A stretch of 63,068 nt of DNA from Phycisphaerales bacterium UBA1161 (GCA_002311745.1 DBZL01000053.1:1-63068), one strand, 5' to 3'. Positions 26,438-35,515 are shown, numbered from the stretch's first letter. Made by a program: numbers and translations. The notes: generated by a model not told the origin, from the sequence alone.

Positions 26438-27210
26438 GCCGGACGGCCTCGCGGCCGATAGATCGGCCGCACCATGGGAGCGGCGCAGAGGCCGGTCCTC
26501 ACGATTGGCCGTCTCTGGACGGGTATTTGCGCAGGTCCGAACTGCCTCTTCATAGCCTGGCCTTTGTCTTGCCGGTCTTGGTCGTATTTGAGCTGGCCAG
26601 TTATTTCCATCGCTCCGACCCGATCGCCTTTCGCCTGCTCCAGCTTTTCTTCAGACATCTCGGAGCTCCCGGTCGTTTTATTCCTGCGTTATCTGTGGTG
26701 GTCATTCTGCTGAGCTGGCACATCGTCCGGCGCGATCCGTGGCGCCTGCGTCTGCAGACGCTTTGGGGAATGCTTTTGGAGAGCTGGACCTTGGCTCTGC
26801 CGTTGCTGGTCCTTGGCATATCGTTCGCCCGTTGGAACATCCACGTGCCCCTCTACGGTCGCCTGGAGTCGTGGCGAGATGACACCATATTGTCCTTGGG
26901 CGCAGGCGTTTATGAGGAATTGGTCTTCCGGCTTATTCTGATGACCCTGCTGATGATGTTACTTTCTGATGTGCTGCGTTTTTCCCGCTGGCCCGCCGGT
27001 GTGCTAATGGTGTTGATTTCCGCCGTATTGTTCTCGCTCTACCATTACTTGGGCAACGAAGCATTCCAGTGGCGGAGTTTTTCGTTCCGCACAGTGGCCG
27101 GGGTCTATTTTGCGGGGCTGTTTTTGACCCGTGGATTTGGCATAACTGCTGGATGCCACGTGTGTTATGATATTCTTATCGTCGCCGTCCAAGCCTGGCT
27201 GTCGCGCTAG
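26434..27210 (+). CDS. CPBP-family intramembrane glutamic endopeptidase
   Basis: 258 residues. It has several membrane helices and the motifs of the CPBP (CAAX protease/Abi) family: EELVFR (EExxxR) near 167, a SLYHYLG histidine motif near 205, and GCHVCYD near 241-247. It is translationally coupled to fliM by a 4-bp overlap, which is an unexpected partnership. The substrate is unknown; relatives cut membrane-bound peptides. Confidence 0.8.
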   Translation: MSRTASRPIDRPHHGSGAEAGPHDWPSLDGYLRRSELPLHSLAFVLPVLVVFELASYFHRSDPIAFRLLQLFFRHLGAPGRFIPALSVVVILLSWHIVRRDPWRLRLQTLWGMLLESWTLALPLLVLGISFARWNIHVPLYGRLESWRDDTILSLGAGVYEELVFRLILMTLLMMLLSDVLRFSRWPAGVLMVLISAVLFSLYHYLGNEAFQWRSFSFRTVAGVYFAGLFLTRGFGITAGCHVCYDILIVAVQAWLSR

Positions 27211-27247
27211 AACGTGAATATTTCGTTACTTTTGCACTTCTTGTTTC

Positions 27248-27434
27248 TATAATAACCTGGAAAGGTCCATCCACTGGGGATGGATCGCGTGTGGCGGATC
27301 GGAAACGCGTTGCAGGGATGCAAGGGTTGTTTTCCGAAAATCCTCGCTAGCGCGAGCATTTCTTTCCGCAGGTACATAGGACAGGTCGATTCGGACTGTC
27401 GCAATGGCGAAGGGAGTTCCCTTCTAGAAAGAGC
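27248..27434 (+). promoter_or_regulatory. -10 TATAAT and structured 5' leader
   Basis: TATAAT at 27248-27253 lies 181 nt before the ATG at 27435. The leader folds by eye into at least five hairpins: TCCATCC/GGATGGA (27266-27284); TTGCA-GGGA-TGCAA (27310-27323) enclosed by GGAAAC/GTTTTCC (27301-27335); CTCGC-TAGC-GCGAG (27343-27356); GACAG/CTGTC (27380-27400); and GAAGGG-AGTT-CCCTTC (27409-27424), ending 10 nt before the ATG. It matches no riboswitch class I know. A cis-regulatory RNA is inferred. Confidence 0.5.
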
Positions 27435-27998
27435 ATGGACGCTATGAGCAATCGCACCAAGCAACGGCGAACGGGAGGCTTGACCCTCCTTCTCTATCAG
27501 CGCACGCTGCATCCCGAGTTGTTTCGGATCCTGGCGACTGAGCAGGTGAGCCGCCGCGCCTACGAGGCGGATATCTGGCTGGTGGAAGGCGGCCACGTGA
27601 TCAGCTTCACCGCGGGCAAGAACACGCTGACGGAAGTCATTCTTACCCGCAGCGACCCGATCACCGACCGCGGCCTGCTGCTGTCCACCCCCTGCCGAGG
27701 CGAAAAATACCACGAGGACGTCTACGGCGGGAACATTCGGTACATGATCAGCACCCAGGAAGAGCAGCTCACCCAGACGCTTTACGACGCGACCAAGCAC
27801 GAGATCTCCACCTACGCGGCGCGGCGAGAGCTGATGATGGCCGAGCTTCCGGCCGCGGGTGAGACCAGCGGAACGCTGAGCGTGCTGGACATCGAGCGGC
27901 GGAGCCACGAGCTGCTCGTGCAGAGTTTCCACCTGTTCGACGAGACTCAGATGGTGATCAAGACGCAGGCGATCATCGAGGTGATCAAGGACGCGTAA
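27435..27998 (+). CDS. Conserved-looking protein of unknown function
   Basis: 187 residues, soluble, no signal. I do not recognise the family. The first half is β-rich (WLVEGGHVISFTAGKNTLTEVILTRSDP near 45-75, ISTQEEQLTQTLYD near 100) and the second half α-helical and acidic (HEISTYAARRELMMAELPA, then a C-terminal QAIIEVIKD). It is preceded by the structured leader and followed by a strong terminator, so it is a monocistronic unit. A second ATG at codon 4 is possible. The heavy leader suggests tight post-transcriptional control. Confidence 0.7.
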   Translation: MDAMSNRTKQRRTGGLTLLLYQRTLHPELFRILATEQVSRRAYEADIWLVEGGHVISFTAGKNTLTEVILTRSDPITDRGLLLSTPCRGEKYHEDVYGGNIRYMISTQEEQLTQTLYDATKHEISTYAARRELMMAELPAAGETSGTLSVLDIERRSHELLVQSFHLFDETQMVIKTQAIIEVIKDA

Positions 27999-28025
27999 GC
28001 GCCGGCGAACGCGCGGGAATTCTCG

Positions 28026-28053
28026 GAACCCGGGTGCAGGCCCGGGTTCTTTT
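28026..28053 (+). terminator. Rho-independent terminator
   Basis: Perfect 9-bp stem GAACCCGGG / CCCGGGTTC, 6-nt loop, T4. It ends the 27435 gene. Confidence 0.88.
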
Positions 28054-28084
28054 ATGGCAGCGGTTTTGGAAATGGACTGTACCT

Positions 28085-28435
28085 ATGGATACGCCGATTC
28101 AAACCACGATTCAGTACGACGATTTTGCCAAGCTTGAGCTCCGGGTGGCCACGGTGCTGGAGTGCCAGCCGCACGCCAACGCCGACAAGCTGCTGGTCTT
28201 GCAGATCGACCTGGGCGACCAGCGTCGCCAGATTTGCGCCGGCCTGCGCCAGCACGTAGCCGATCCGCAATCGCTGGTGGGCAAGCAGATTGTCGTGGTG
28301 GCGAATTTGCCGCCGCGGCAGATGCGCGGCCAGATCAGCCAGGGGATGCTGCTGGCCGCGACGGACTCGGCCACCGGCCGCGTGATCGTTCTCACACCCA
28401 GCGAGCCGGCCGCGCCGGGATCGAAGGTCAGCTAG
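28085..28435 (+). CDS. Stand-alone tRNA-binding domain (MetG β-domain/CsaA-like)
   Basis: 116 residues, one OB-fold of the EMAP-II/Arc1p type: FAKLELRVATVLECQPHANADKLLVLQIDLGD near 14-44, QICAGLRQH near 47-56, and NLPPRQMRGQISQGMLLAA near 73-91. Such domains form the C-terminus of methionyl-tRNA synthetase in many bacteria or stand alone as CsaA. Here it is separate; whether the MetRS elsewhere lacks its own copy is unknown. Cytoplasmic, tRNA binding. Confidence 0.85.
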   Translation: MDTPIQTTIQYDDFAKLELRVATVLECQPHANADKLLVLQIDLGDQRRQICAGLRQHVADPQSLVGKQIVVVANLPPRQMRGQISQGMLLAATDSATGRVIVLTPSEPAAPGSKVS

Positions 28436-28466
28436 TGCAAACCGCCATGGCGTTCCGCGGGGCGAA

Positions 28467-28865
28467 TCACTGGCGCGAAACCGCCTGCACGATGTGATCG
28501 GGGATGGCCATGAGCTTTCCGTCGCGGCCGACGCAGGCAATGGTGGTGCTTCCCTCGGCCAAGAGCGTATCGCCGCGACGCAGCTCGTAGCGGTGGTCGT
28601 TGCGCACCGGGGTGTGACGCGTCAGTCGCGTGGTCAGCGTCAGTTCCTCGTCAAACCGGGCCGGGCCCTTGTAGCTGATTTCGGCCTTGACCACGACGAA
28701 GAAAATCCCCTGGCGTTCCAGCTCGGCGTAGCTCAGGCCAACGGAGCGCAGCAGCTCGATGCGCCCCATCTCGAAATACTGCAGGTACCGGCTGTGGTGC
28801 AGATACCCCATGGCATCGACTTCGTTGTAACGGACGCGAATGGTGATGGTTTGGGCCGGCTGCAT
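28467..28865 (-). CDS. Acyl-CoA thioesterase of the YbgC/4HBT type
   Basis: 132 residues, hotdog fold. VRYNEVDAMGYLHHSRYLQYFEMGRIELLR near 10-39 carries the catalytic Asp (D17) of the 4HBT family in the usual xxDxMGxxxHxxY pattern. It hydrolyses an acyl-CoA or acyl-ACP of unknown chain; YbgC relatives associate with the Tol-Pal envelope system, but no tol gene is near. Convergent with the tRNA-binding gene. Confidence 0.88.
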   Translation of the reverse strand: MQPAQTITIRVRYNEVDAMGYLHHSRYLQYFEMGRIELLRSVGLSYAELERQGIFFVVVKAEISYKGPARFDEELTLTTRLTRHTPVRNDHRYELRRGDTLLAEGSTTIACVGRDGKLMAIPDHIVQAVSRQ

Positions 28866-28984
28866 TGCGTTGCATCAAGTTGAAGAATCCCCTGTTTCGG
28901 GTAGACTAACAAACCCGCCTTCAGCGGGCAAACACCGGCTTGGCGCGGGGCGCGGGCGGATACGTGGAAAGGACTGGCAGTTCG

Positions 28985-29167
28985 ATGATCAAAGTGAAAT
29001 CTCGCGGCAACGAGACCGCCGAACAGATGCTCAGGCGGTTCAAGAAGATGTGTGAGAAAGAGGGTCTGACCAAGGACATCAAGCGGATCGCGTATTACGA
29101 AAAGCCCAGCGAGAAACGCCGCCGCCGGGAACGAACCTCGCGCAGGCCCCTGACGCCGCGCCGCTGA
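28985..29167 (+). CDS. rpsU: 30S ribosomal protein S21
   Basis: 60 residues, strongly basic: MIKVKSRGNETAEQMLRRFKK, then KDIKRIAYYEKPSEKRRRR. S21 binds the platform of the small subunit near the anti-Shine-Dalgarno and helps initiation. The ATG at 28985 fits the family; an in-frame ATG 15 codons earlier would add a non-homologous tail. A purine-rich GGAAAGGA lies upstream at a longer than usual distance. Confidence 0.92.
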   Translation: MIKVKSRGNETAEQMLRRFKKMCEKEGLTKDIKRIAYYEKPSEKRRRRERTSRRPLTPRR

Positions 29168-29229
29168 GATGATCGATCTGAGCCAAGGACGCGACCGGCC
29201 CGGCCAACGCCGCAACTTTATCCGCTTTT

Positions 29230-29257
29230 CGCGCGTTGTATTGATGCGCGTTTTTTT
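29230..29257 (+). terminator. Rho-independent terminator after rpsU
   Basis: CGCGC (29230-29234) / GCGCG (29246-29250) with an 11-nt loop and T7. It lies 12 nt before the ABC ATPase ATG. Confidence 0.7.
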
Positions 29258-29269
29258 CCTGCCAACCTC

Positions 29270-30160
29270 ATGATGGCATCCGACGATGAAGCGGTGCAGA
29301 CCGAGCACCTGACCAAGGTCTACAAGGACTTTTGGGGCCGGGACAAGGTGCGCGCTCTGGACGACCTGACGTTGAGCATTCACCGCGGGGAGGTTTTTGG
29401 GCTGCTGGGCCCCAACGGCTCGGGCAAAAGCACCACGATCAAGCTGTTGCTGGGGCTGATCTTTCCCACGGCCGGGGGGGCGCGCGTGTTGGGGCACCCG
29501 GCCGGAAGCACGGCGATCAACCAGCGCATCGGGTTTTTGCCGGAGGAATCCTACCTGTACCGTTTCCTCAACGGCGAGGAGACGCTGCGGTTTTACGGCC
29601 GGCTCTTCAAAATCCCGGGCAAGGAGCTGAACCGCCGCATCCCGGCGCTGCTGGACACCGTCGGTCTGGACGCCAAAAGCCGCAAACGCAAGCTGCGCGA
29701 GTATTCCAAGGGCATGGCCCGGCGCATCGGCTTGGCGCAGGCGCTGATCAACAATCCCGATCTGATCCTGCTCGATGAGCCGACCACGGGTCTGGACCCC
29801 ATTGGCACGCGCGAAATGAAGGACCTGATCCTCTCGCTCAAGGCGCAGGGCAAGACCGTGCTGCTGTGCAGCCACTTGCTGGGCGACGTCCAGGACGTGT
29901 GCGACCGCATCATCATCCTGTTCCGCGGACGCATGCAGACCTTGGGGCAGGTCCGCGATCTGCTGCAGGTGAAGGACGTGACGCAAATCCAGGCCCGCGG
30001 CATGACCGATCAGCAGCTTGCCGAGACTCGGGCCTTTTTGTCGCGCCTGGGGGTGAGCGACGCGGTCATCACGCACCCCACCACCACCCTGGAGGAACTG
30101 TTCGTCCGCGTGGTTCGCCAACACACCGTCGCGGGCCAGTCGTCGGTGGGGTCGGGCTGA
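29270..30160 (+). CDS. ABC-2 type transporter ATPase
   Basis: 296 residues. Walker A GPNGSGKST near 46-54, signature YSKGMARRIGLAQAL near 145-159, Walker B LILLDEPTTGLD near 165-176, H-loop LLCSHLL. It is of the CcmA/NatA class that powers export or membrane-remodelling ABC-2 permeases. Its partner is the permease that follows after a 23-bp gap. Two consecutive ATGs make the exact start uncertain by one codon. Confidence 0.93.
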   Translation: MMASDDEAVQTEHLTKVYKDFWGRDKVRALDDLTLSIHRGEVFGLLGPNGSGKSTTIKLLLGLIFPTAGGARVLGHPAGSTAINQRIGFLPEESYLYRFLNGEETLRFYGRLFKIPGKELNRRIPALLDTVGLDAKSRKRKLREYSKGMARRIGLAQALINNPDLILLDEPTTGLDPIGTREMKDLILSLKAQGKTVLLCSHLLGDVQDVCDRIIILFRGRMQTLGQVRDLLQVKDVTQIQARGMTDQQLAETRAFLSRLGVSDAVITHPTTTLEELFVRVVRQHTVAGQSSVGSG

Positions 30161-30183
30161 ACAACGCTGCCAAAGGACTCGCC

Positions 30184-32400
30184 GTGGCGGATCACGCGAT
30201 TTTCAATTTGCTGGCGGACCCGAGCTGGCTGGGCGATCACTGGGGTTGGCTCGTCGCCGCCGCCATCGTCGTCCTGGGGCTGCTGGGCGCCGGCCTGCGC
30301 GACCTGGGCCGGTTCAGTCCCAAGCGCATTTGGGCGCTCTCCGGCGTTTGCTTTGATGAATCGATCCGCAAGCGCGTCCTGTGGATCGCGCCGCTGGCCA
30401 TGCTGGGCGTGATCGTCGTCACCGAGCTGCAAAAGGCGCTGGACGAGCAGGATGCCTTGCGCCAGTCGCTCAAGTTCTGCCTGTTTGCCACCGGGACCGT
30501 CGCGGTGATGGTGTCGATCATCCTGGCCGCCACCAATCTGCCCCGCGACATCGAAACGCGCGTCATCTACACCATCGTCACCAAGCCCACGACCCGCCTG
30601 GAGCTGATCCTCGGCAAGATCGTCGGCTTTGCCCGCGTGTCGCTGGCGCTGCTCTTGATCATGGGCCTGTTCACCTGGGGCTATCTGCGCGTGCGGGAGC
30701 GCCGGGAGCGCGGCCAGATCGCCCACCGCCTGCGCGATGGAGACGTGGGCGAAACCGAGCAGGCCCGCCTCACACATTACCTGGACACCGGCCTGCTGAC
30801 GGCGCGCACGTTGCGCTCTCCGGATCAGTTCCAGGTCTACGGCCGGATGCCCGATCTCGCGGGCCAGAAGCGCGTCATCAGCGACCAAGGAAACCAGGAT
30901 GTCCTGGCGGAATTCAGCGGCGACCGCGCCGCCCTGTTCGGCGAAGCGCCGCCCGAGGCCCCGGCCGATCAATGGGCGCACCAGGGCATCGGCCAGTTCG
31001 GCCTGGTGATCCGCGTCGAGTTGAACACCCGGCGCACGGGACCGGCCAACGATCAGCCGCAGGAGGCGCCGACGTTCGGCCCCACCCCGCCCAAACCCAA
31101 AGGCCCCAAGCCCCTGCTGCCTCCGTCGCTGCTGATCGATGTTTTCGGCTCCACCGGTTACCAATTGGTCGGTTCGCAGCAAATGATCGGCGCCGCCGAT
31201 CTGCCAACGTTGCGCCAGGAAATTGCTGATTTTGTCAAAACCTCGCGCATGCCCAGCAGCACGGCCATGCAGGTGCGTCTCAGCCGGCCGCAGCCGCTGT
31301 CCGACGGCGGGCAGGGACAGGTGGCGTACGCTTGGGTGCCGCCGTCGGCCGCCACGCGGCTGTTCAATGAGCCGTTCTTTTATGTGCGATTCACCGGCGC
31401 CAGCGACCACGTGGACTATGAAGTCGGCCCGCAGCCCGTGCGCGTCTTCGTGCCGCAAATCCAGCAGAACCGAATCGAGTTTGAATCACCCGGCGCCCGG
31501 GAGGTGCCCCTGGCCGCCGGAAGGGACGGCCAGCCGCTGCCCCTGACGTTCCGCGGCCGAATGGGCCTGCGCGGGGGCCAGGAGATCAAAGGCACGGATA
31601 GCGGGCCGTCGGGCATCGGCGTGTTCAGCTTCCGCCATTCGCCCACGCCCGCCGCCGTCAACGGTCAAATCCCCATGGAAGTCAACGTGTACGTGGACCG
31701 CGCCGGCGCCGAGGTGCTGGAGGGCCACGAGGCTGCCACCACGCTCGACGTCGCCGTGTACGACCGCCAATCCGGATCGGTCACGACCCAAAGCGTGCAA
31801 GTGGAAAGCCGCCAGATCGCCTTCTTCACCGTACCGGCCGCGGCCATCACCGGCCCGGACTACGACGTGGCGATCAGTTGTCCCACCCCCGGACGCGACA
31901 TCGGACTTTTCCCCGCCGATTCCCTCCAGGTGGTTTTGGGCCGTCAGAGTTTTGAATTCAATCTGCTCAAAAGCCTGTGCATCCTCTGGATGATGAGCAT
32001 CCTGGTGGTGAGTCTGGCGGTGTTCTGCAGCACGTTTTTGTCCTGGCCGATCGCCCTGGTCCTGACGGTCGTGCTGCTTTTGGGCCGCTGGGGCGTGAAC
32101 CAGTTGGCCGACGTGACGGGCCCCGGCCTGGGCCGGCAAATCGTCAACGAATTCCGTTTCAACGACGCGCCCGTGGCCGAGGTGGTCAGCACCAGCGTCG
32201 ATGCGCTGTCGCGAAGCATGAACCTGTTCTCCCGCGTGCTGCCGGATATGTCACGATTCGAGGCCATCGGCGACATCGAGCAGGGCGTCAGCATCCCCGG
32301 CGAAAAGCTGGCCCAGTCGCTGGGGGTGTTGGTCGGATTCGGCCTGCCGGCGGCGGTGGCCGCCTACCTGGTCATGAAACGCAAGGAGGTGGCGCCATGA
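30184..32400 (+). CDS. ABC-2 type permease with very large extracytoplasmic insertion
   Basis: 738 residues from a GTG with AAAGGA 6 nt upstream. Membrane helices lie near 18-36, 72-90, 98-118 and 150-168 (VSLALLLIMGLFTWGYL), with a conserved-looking NLPRDIETRVIYTIVTKPTTRLELILGKIVG segment between. About 400 residues without helices follow (about 170-575, with a Pro-rich PTFGPTPPKPKGPKPLLPP tract). Then come helices near 590-632 (ILWMMSILVVSLAVFC; IALVLTVVLLLG) and a C-terminal helix. ABC-2 permeases normally have six close helices, so the middle insertion is unusual. Coupled to the next gene by ATGA. Confidence 0.8.
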   Translation: MADHAIFNLLADPSWLGDHWGWLVAAAIVVLGLLGAGLRDLGRFSPKRIWALSGVCFDESIRKRVLWIAPLAMLGVIVVTELQKALDEQDALRQSLKFCLFATGTVAVMVSIILAATNLPRDIETRVIYTIVTKPTTRLELILGKIVGFARVSLALLLIMGLFTWGYLRVRERRERGQIAHRLRDGDVGETEQARLTHYLDTGLLTARTLRSPDQFQVYGRMPDLAGQKRVISDQGNQDVLAEFSGDRAALFGEAPPEAPADQWAHQGIGQFGLVIRVELNTRRTGPANDQPQEAPTFGPTPPKPKGPKPLLPPSLLIDVFGSTGYQLVGSQQMIGAADLPTLRQEIADFVKTSRMPSSTAMQVRLSRPQPLSDGGQGQVAYAWVPPSAATRLFNEPFFYVRFTGASDHVDYEVGPQPVRVFVPQIQQNRIEFESPGAREVPLAAGRDGQPLPLTFRGRMGLRGGQEIKGTDSGPSGIGVFSFRHSPTPAAVNGQIPMEVNVYVDRAGAEVLEGHEAATTLDVAVYDRQSGSVTTQSVQVESRQIAFFTVPAAAITGPDYDVAISCPTPGRDIGLFPADSLQVVLGRQSFEFNLLKSLCILWMMSILVVSLAVFCSTFLSWPIALVLTVVLLLGRWGVNQLADVTGPGLGRQIVNEFRFNDAPVAEVVSTSVDALSRSMNLFSRVLPDMSRFEAIGDIEQGVSIPGEKLAQSLGVLVGFGLPAAVAAYLVMKRKEVAP

Positions 32401-34208
32401 CCGCGACCGCTGCACCGCGGCCTCGCCCCCCCGCCCTGCGCCAAAGCGCGCGCGGCGCCGTGGCGATCCTGCTGATCCTTTCGCTTCTGGCCACGGCCGT
32501 CGCGCGGCACTGGGTCATTGCCCACCGCCTTGCGTCGCAGCCCCACCGGGGTCCCGCTCCACCCACCGAGCGAACCTCGCTGAACAACATGCCCAGCTAC
32601 GCCACCGCCCTGCTCCTGGGCGGCCTGCGCGGGCCGCTGGCCATGTCCCTCTGGATCAGCAGCCAAACCCAGTTGCAGCAGGGAAATCTCCAGGACCTGG
32701 ACACCAAGATCGAATGGATCCGCCTCTTGCAGCCGGAGTTCGACGCCGTCCATTTGTTCCAGATCTGGAACAAGGCCTACAACATCTCGGTCAAGATGAC
32801 CAGCTTGAGCAACAAGTACTCCGCCATCATCGACGCCATCGATTACGGCCAAAAGGTGGACCTGGAGCGGCCGGACGACATCAACATTCTCAGCTCCATC
32901 GCGTTGACGTACAGCGACAAGCTGGGCAACAGCCAGGAGTCGGCGTATTACCGCCGACGCGTCCGCCGCGAAACGCAGACGCTTGTGCGCGTCGCCTTTC
33001 CGATCTCTCGCGTCGACGAATTCAAGGCCGCGGCCTTCAAGCTGGGTTGGCTGGAAGACGAAGCCGCGGTGATCAGAAACCAGCGGACGCACACGGCCGC
33101 CGTCTTGCTGGAAAGGTGGATGGCCGACAGCCTCGCCCAAACGTTCCAGGGACCCGACGTCTCGATGCAATTCGAGCAGCGAGCAGAGACCTCGAGCAAT
33201 CCATCCTGGCGATTGCTGCGTCTGCCGGCCGTGCTCGACGACCGGGGATACATCCTTTCGGATTTGCTTGAGGCCCGTTATCCGCGTCCGGCCGCCCTGG
33301 CCGCCGACCAGCCCTGGTACGATGGCTCGCAGTTGCAAATGCTGGCGCAGTACCAGCCCTTTCCCTACGGTCTTTCCACGTTCGCCCTGGGGTATAACGA
33401 TTACAAGCGATGCCAGCTCCTTCAGGACCTTTGGAACGAGCACCCCATGCAATCCAACGAGCAGGTGATCGACGGCCGGCCGGCGATCATGCTGGAACTG
33501 TGGGCCAAGGACGAATGGGAACGCGGGCGGCGATTTGAGTTGCGGATGGTGGGCGCCATACCACCGCCGGGGGGCGATCCGGTCGAGCTGGAAGCGCCGA
33601 CGGCGGCGATCCCCGCCTCGGCTACCATCGCCGATCAGGCCGCTCGCGGCGGCGCCGAATACAGCTACGGCCTGGCCGCACGCCTTTTCGCCGATGCACG
33701 GGCGGAATTCCGGCGGCACATGAACAACTACCGCTCGCGCGCTTACATCTACTTTTCCCACGTGGATGACGCGATCGCGATGGAGCAGTTGATGCTGGCC
33801 GACCGCGATTACCTGAGAGCCGTCGCGGCATCAGGGGCAGCCCGCCAAGCGGCCATGCAGTCGGCCATCACCCACTACACCCAGACCCAGCAGCATTTTG
33901 CCCTGGTCATTCTCCGCTATTGGGTCGACGAACTGGTGCAGGCCAAGGTCTATCCCAAGGACCCCGCAACCGGCAAGCCGTACACCCAGGAGACGATCGA
34001 ATCAGCCGATCCATCGCTCTACCTGCCGACGCTCGACGCCGTGCTCAGGGAAAACAACAGGTACTTCGCCGACCCCGACACCGGCCAATATTTGCCCGAC
34101 CGCGATCAGTACCGCGAGGAGCGCGGGGAATGCCTGGTCTACGTCGCCCACTGCAAAATCCGCTTGGCGAATTTGCAGCCGGCCACCCGCCCCGCGACCA
34201 CGCCGTAA
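32397..34208 (+). CDS. Membrane-anchored large helical protein of unknown function
   Basis: 603 residues. One N-terminal helix (about 21-40, VAILLILSLLATAVARHWVI), then a long soluble, mostly helical region (DTKIEWIRLLQPEFDAVHLFQIWNKAYNISV near 100-130; helices to the end) ending in TRPATTP. It has a tetratricopeptide-like feel but no clear repeat consensus. It begins inside the permease stop (ATGA) and so is almost certainly part of the same transporter unit, perhaps a periplasmic or scaffold subunit. No family is recognised. Confidence 0.65.
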   Translation: MTATAAPRPRPPALRQSARGAVAILLILSLLATAVARHWVIAHRLASQPHRGPAPPTERTSLNNMPSYATALLLGGLRGPLAMSLWISSQTQLQQGNLQDLDTKIEWIRLLQPEFDAVHLFQIWNKAYNISVKMTSLSNKYSAIIDAIDYGQKVDLERPDDINILSSIALTYSDKLGNSQESAYYRRRVRRETQTLVRVAFPISRVDEFKAAAFKLGWLEDEAAVIRNQRTHTAAVLLERWMADSLAQTFQGPDVSMQFEQRAETSSNPSWRLLRLPAVLDDRGYILSDLLEARYPRPAALAADQPWYDGSQLQMLAQYQPFPYGLSTFALGYNDYKRCQLLQDLWNEHPMQSNEQVIDGRPAIMLELWAKDEWERGRRFELRMVGAIPPPGGDPVELEAPTAAIPASATIADQAARGGAEYSYGLAARLFADARAEFRRHMNNYRSRAYIYFSHVDDAIAMEQLMLADRDYLRAVAASGAARQAAMQSAITHYTQTQQHFALVILRYWVDELVQAKVYPKDPATGKPYTQETIESADPSLYLPTLDAVLRENNRYFADPDTGQYLPDRDQYREERGECLVYVAHCKIRLANLQPATRPATTP

Positions 34209-34361
34209 GTCGATGCTTTATCCGGACCCGACTCGGCGGCGACTTTCTCGTCCCAAGGCCCTATACTGGATTTGGCTGGAAGTGACGCTGCCGCCGATGG
34301 TTGACTCGGGCAGGCGTTGCGCCGATAGCCACCCCGGGAAGGCGCCTCGGCGCCAGGGGAT

Positions 34362-34389
34362 TTGATGCTCGGGCGAAATCCAATACACT
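34362..34389 (+). promoter_or_regulatory. Promoter TTGATG-16-TACACT of the pdh operon
   Basis: -35 TTGATG (34362-34367), 16-bp spacer, -10 TACACT (34384-34389), 75 nt before the E1α ATG. The rest of the 34209-34464 gap shows no gene. Confidence 0.5.
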
Positions 34390-34464
34390 TGCCCGGCTAC
34401 CAACCGACCGGCAGGCTATGATGACGTCGAACCGCACTTACCCGCGTGCAGTGGAGCACTCTCA

Positions 34465-35499
34465 ATGGCTGTAGCCGACCAAGTACAACGGCGACCGCCC
34501 GCCCCAAGACCCCAGTCCGATGGCCGCCTGGAACGCGAACGCTTGCGGATGATGATGCTCATCCGGCGATTCGAGGAACGCACGTACCAGGAATACACGC
34601 GGCCCGGCCAAAAAATCGGCGGGTTCTGCCATCTTTACAGCGGCCAGGAAGCCATTGCCGTGGGCACCGCCGCCATCTTCGACAAATCCAAGGATTATCT
34701 GATCAACGGCTACCGCTGCCACGGTCATAGCCTGGCCCTGGGCATGTCGCCCCACGCCGCCATGGCCGAACTGTTCGGCAAAGCCACCGGCTGCTCGCAC
34801 GGCAAGGGCGGCTCCATGCACCTCTTCCAGGCCGAAGTCGGCAACAACGGCGGACACGGCATCGTCGGCGGACAAATCCCCCTGGGCGTCGGCATGGCCT
34901 TCGCCCAATCGTACAAGAAAACCGGCGGCGTCACCTTCTGCTTCCTCGGCGACGGCGCCGTCAACCAGGGCACCCACAACGAATCCCTTAACCTGGCCAG
35001 CCTCTTCAAACTCCCCTGCATCTTCGTGGTGGAAAACAACGGCGTGGCCATGGGAACCCAGGTCGAACGCGCCAGCGCCGAAATCGACCTGGCCCAACGC
35101 GGCTGCGGCTACGGCATGCCCCATTACAACATCGACGGCAACGACGTGGACGTCGTCATCACCGAGCTGGGCAAGGCCAAGGAAGCCGCCGCCCGCGGCG
35201 AAGGACCGACGTACATCGTCGCCAATACCTATCGCTTCCGCGGCCACTCAATGTCCGACCCGCTCAAGTACCGCACCAAGGAAGAAGCCGAACGCGCCAA
35301 GCTGCGCGACCCCATCAAGCTTTACCAGCAGCGCATGAAGGATAACGGCTGGATCAATGATGAGCAGATCGAGGCCCTGGATCACCAAGCCGCTCAGGAA
35401 ATCGACCAGGCCACGCGCCAGGCCGACGCCGATCCCTTCCCGGCCCCCGAAGATCGCTTCCAAGAGATCCTGGCGGAAAAATATCCTCTGGAAAAGTAA
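34465..35499 (+). CDS. pdhA: Pyruvate dehydrogenase E1 component, α subunit
   Basis: 344 residues. Thiamine-diphosphate-dependent decarboxylase subunit; with E1β it transfers acetyl groups from pyruvate to lipoyl-E2. FEERTYQEYTRPGQKIGGFCHLYSGQEA near 37-64, RCHGHSLALG near 90, and the ThDP motif GDGAVNQGTHNESLNLA near 165-181 with NNGVAMGT. The phosphorylation-loop region is YRFRGHSMSDP. First gene of a three-gene operon; the gap to E1β is 16 bp. Confidence 0.93.
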   Translation: MAVADQVQRRPPAPRPQSDGRLERERLRMMMLIRRFEERTYQEYTRPGQKIGGFCHLYSGQEAIAVGTAAIFDKSKDYLINGYRCHGHSLALGMSPHAAMAELFGKATGCSHGKGGSMHLFQAEVGNNGGHGIVGGQIPLGVGMAFAQSYKKTGGVTFCFLGDGAVNQGTHNESLNLASLFKLPCIFVVENNGVAMGTQVERASAEIDLAQRGCGYGMPHYNIDGNDVDVVITELGKAKEAAARGEGPTYIVANTYRFRGHSMSDPLKYRTKEEAERAKLRDPIKLYQQRMKDNGWINDEQIEALDHQAAQEIDQATRQADADPFPAPEDRFQEILAEKYPLEK

Positions 35500-35515
35500 C
35501 ACCGAGAGAATCGCC

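Noticed and set aside
29230..29257. Hairpin before the ABC ATPase as a regulatory element of that gene
   Set aside because: Stem plus T7 fits a simple terminator for rpsU; no alternative structure was seen.
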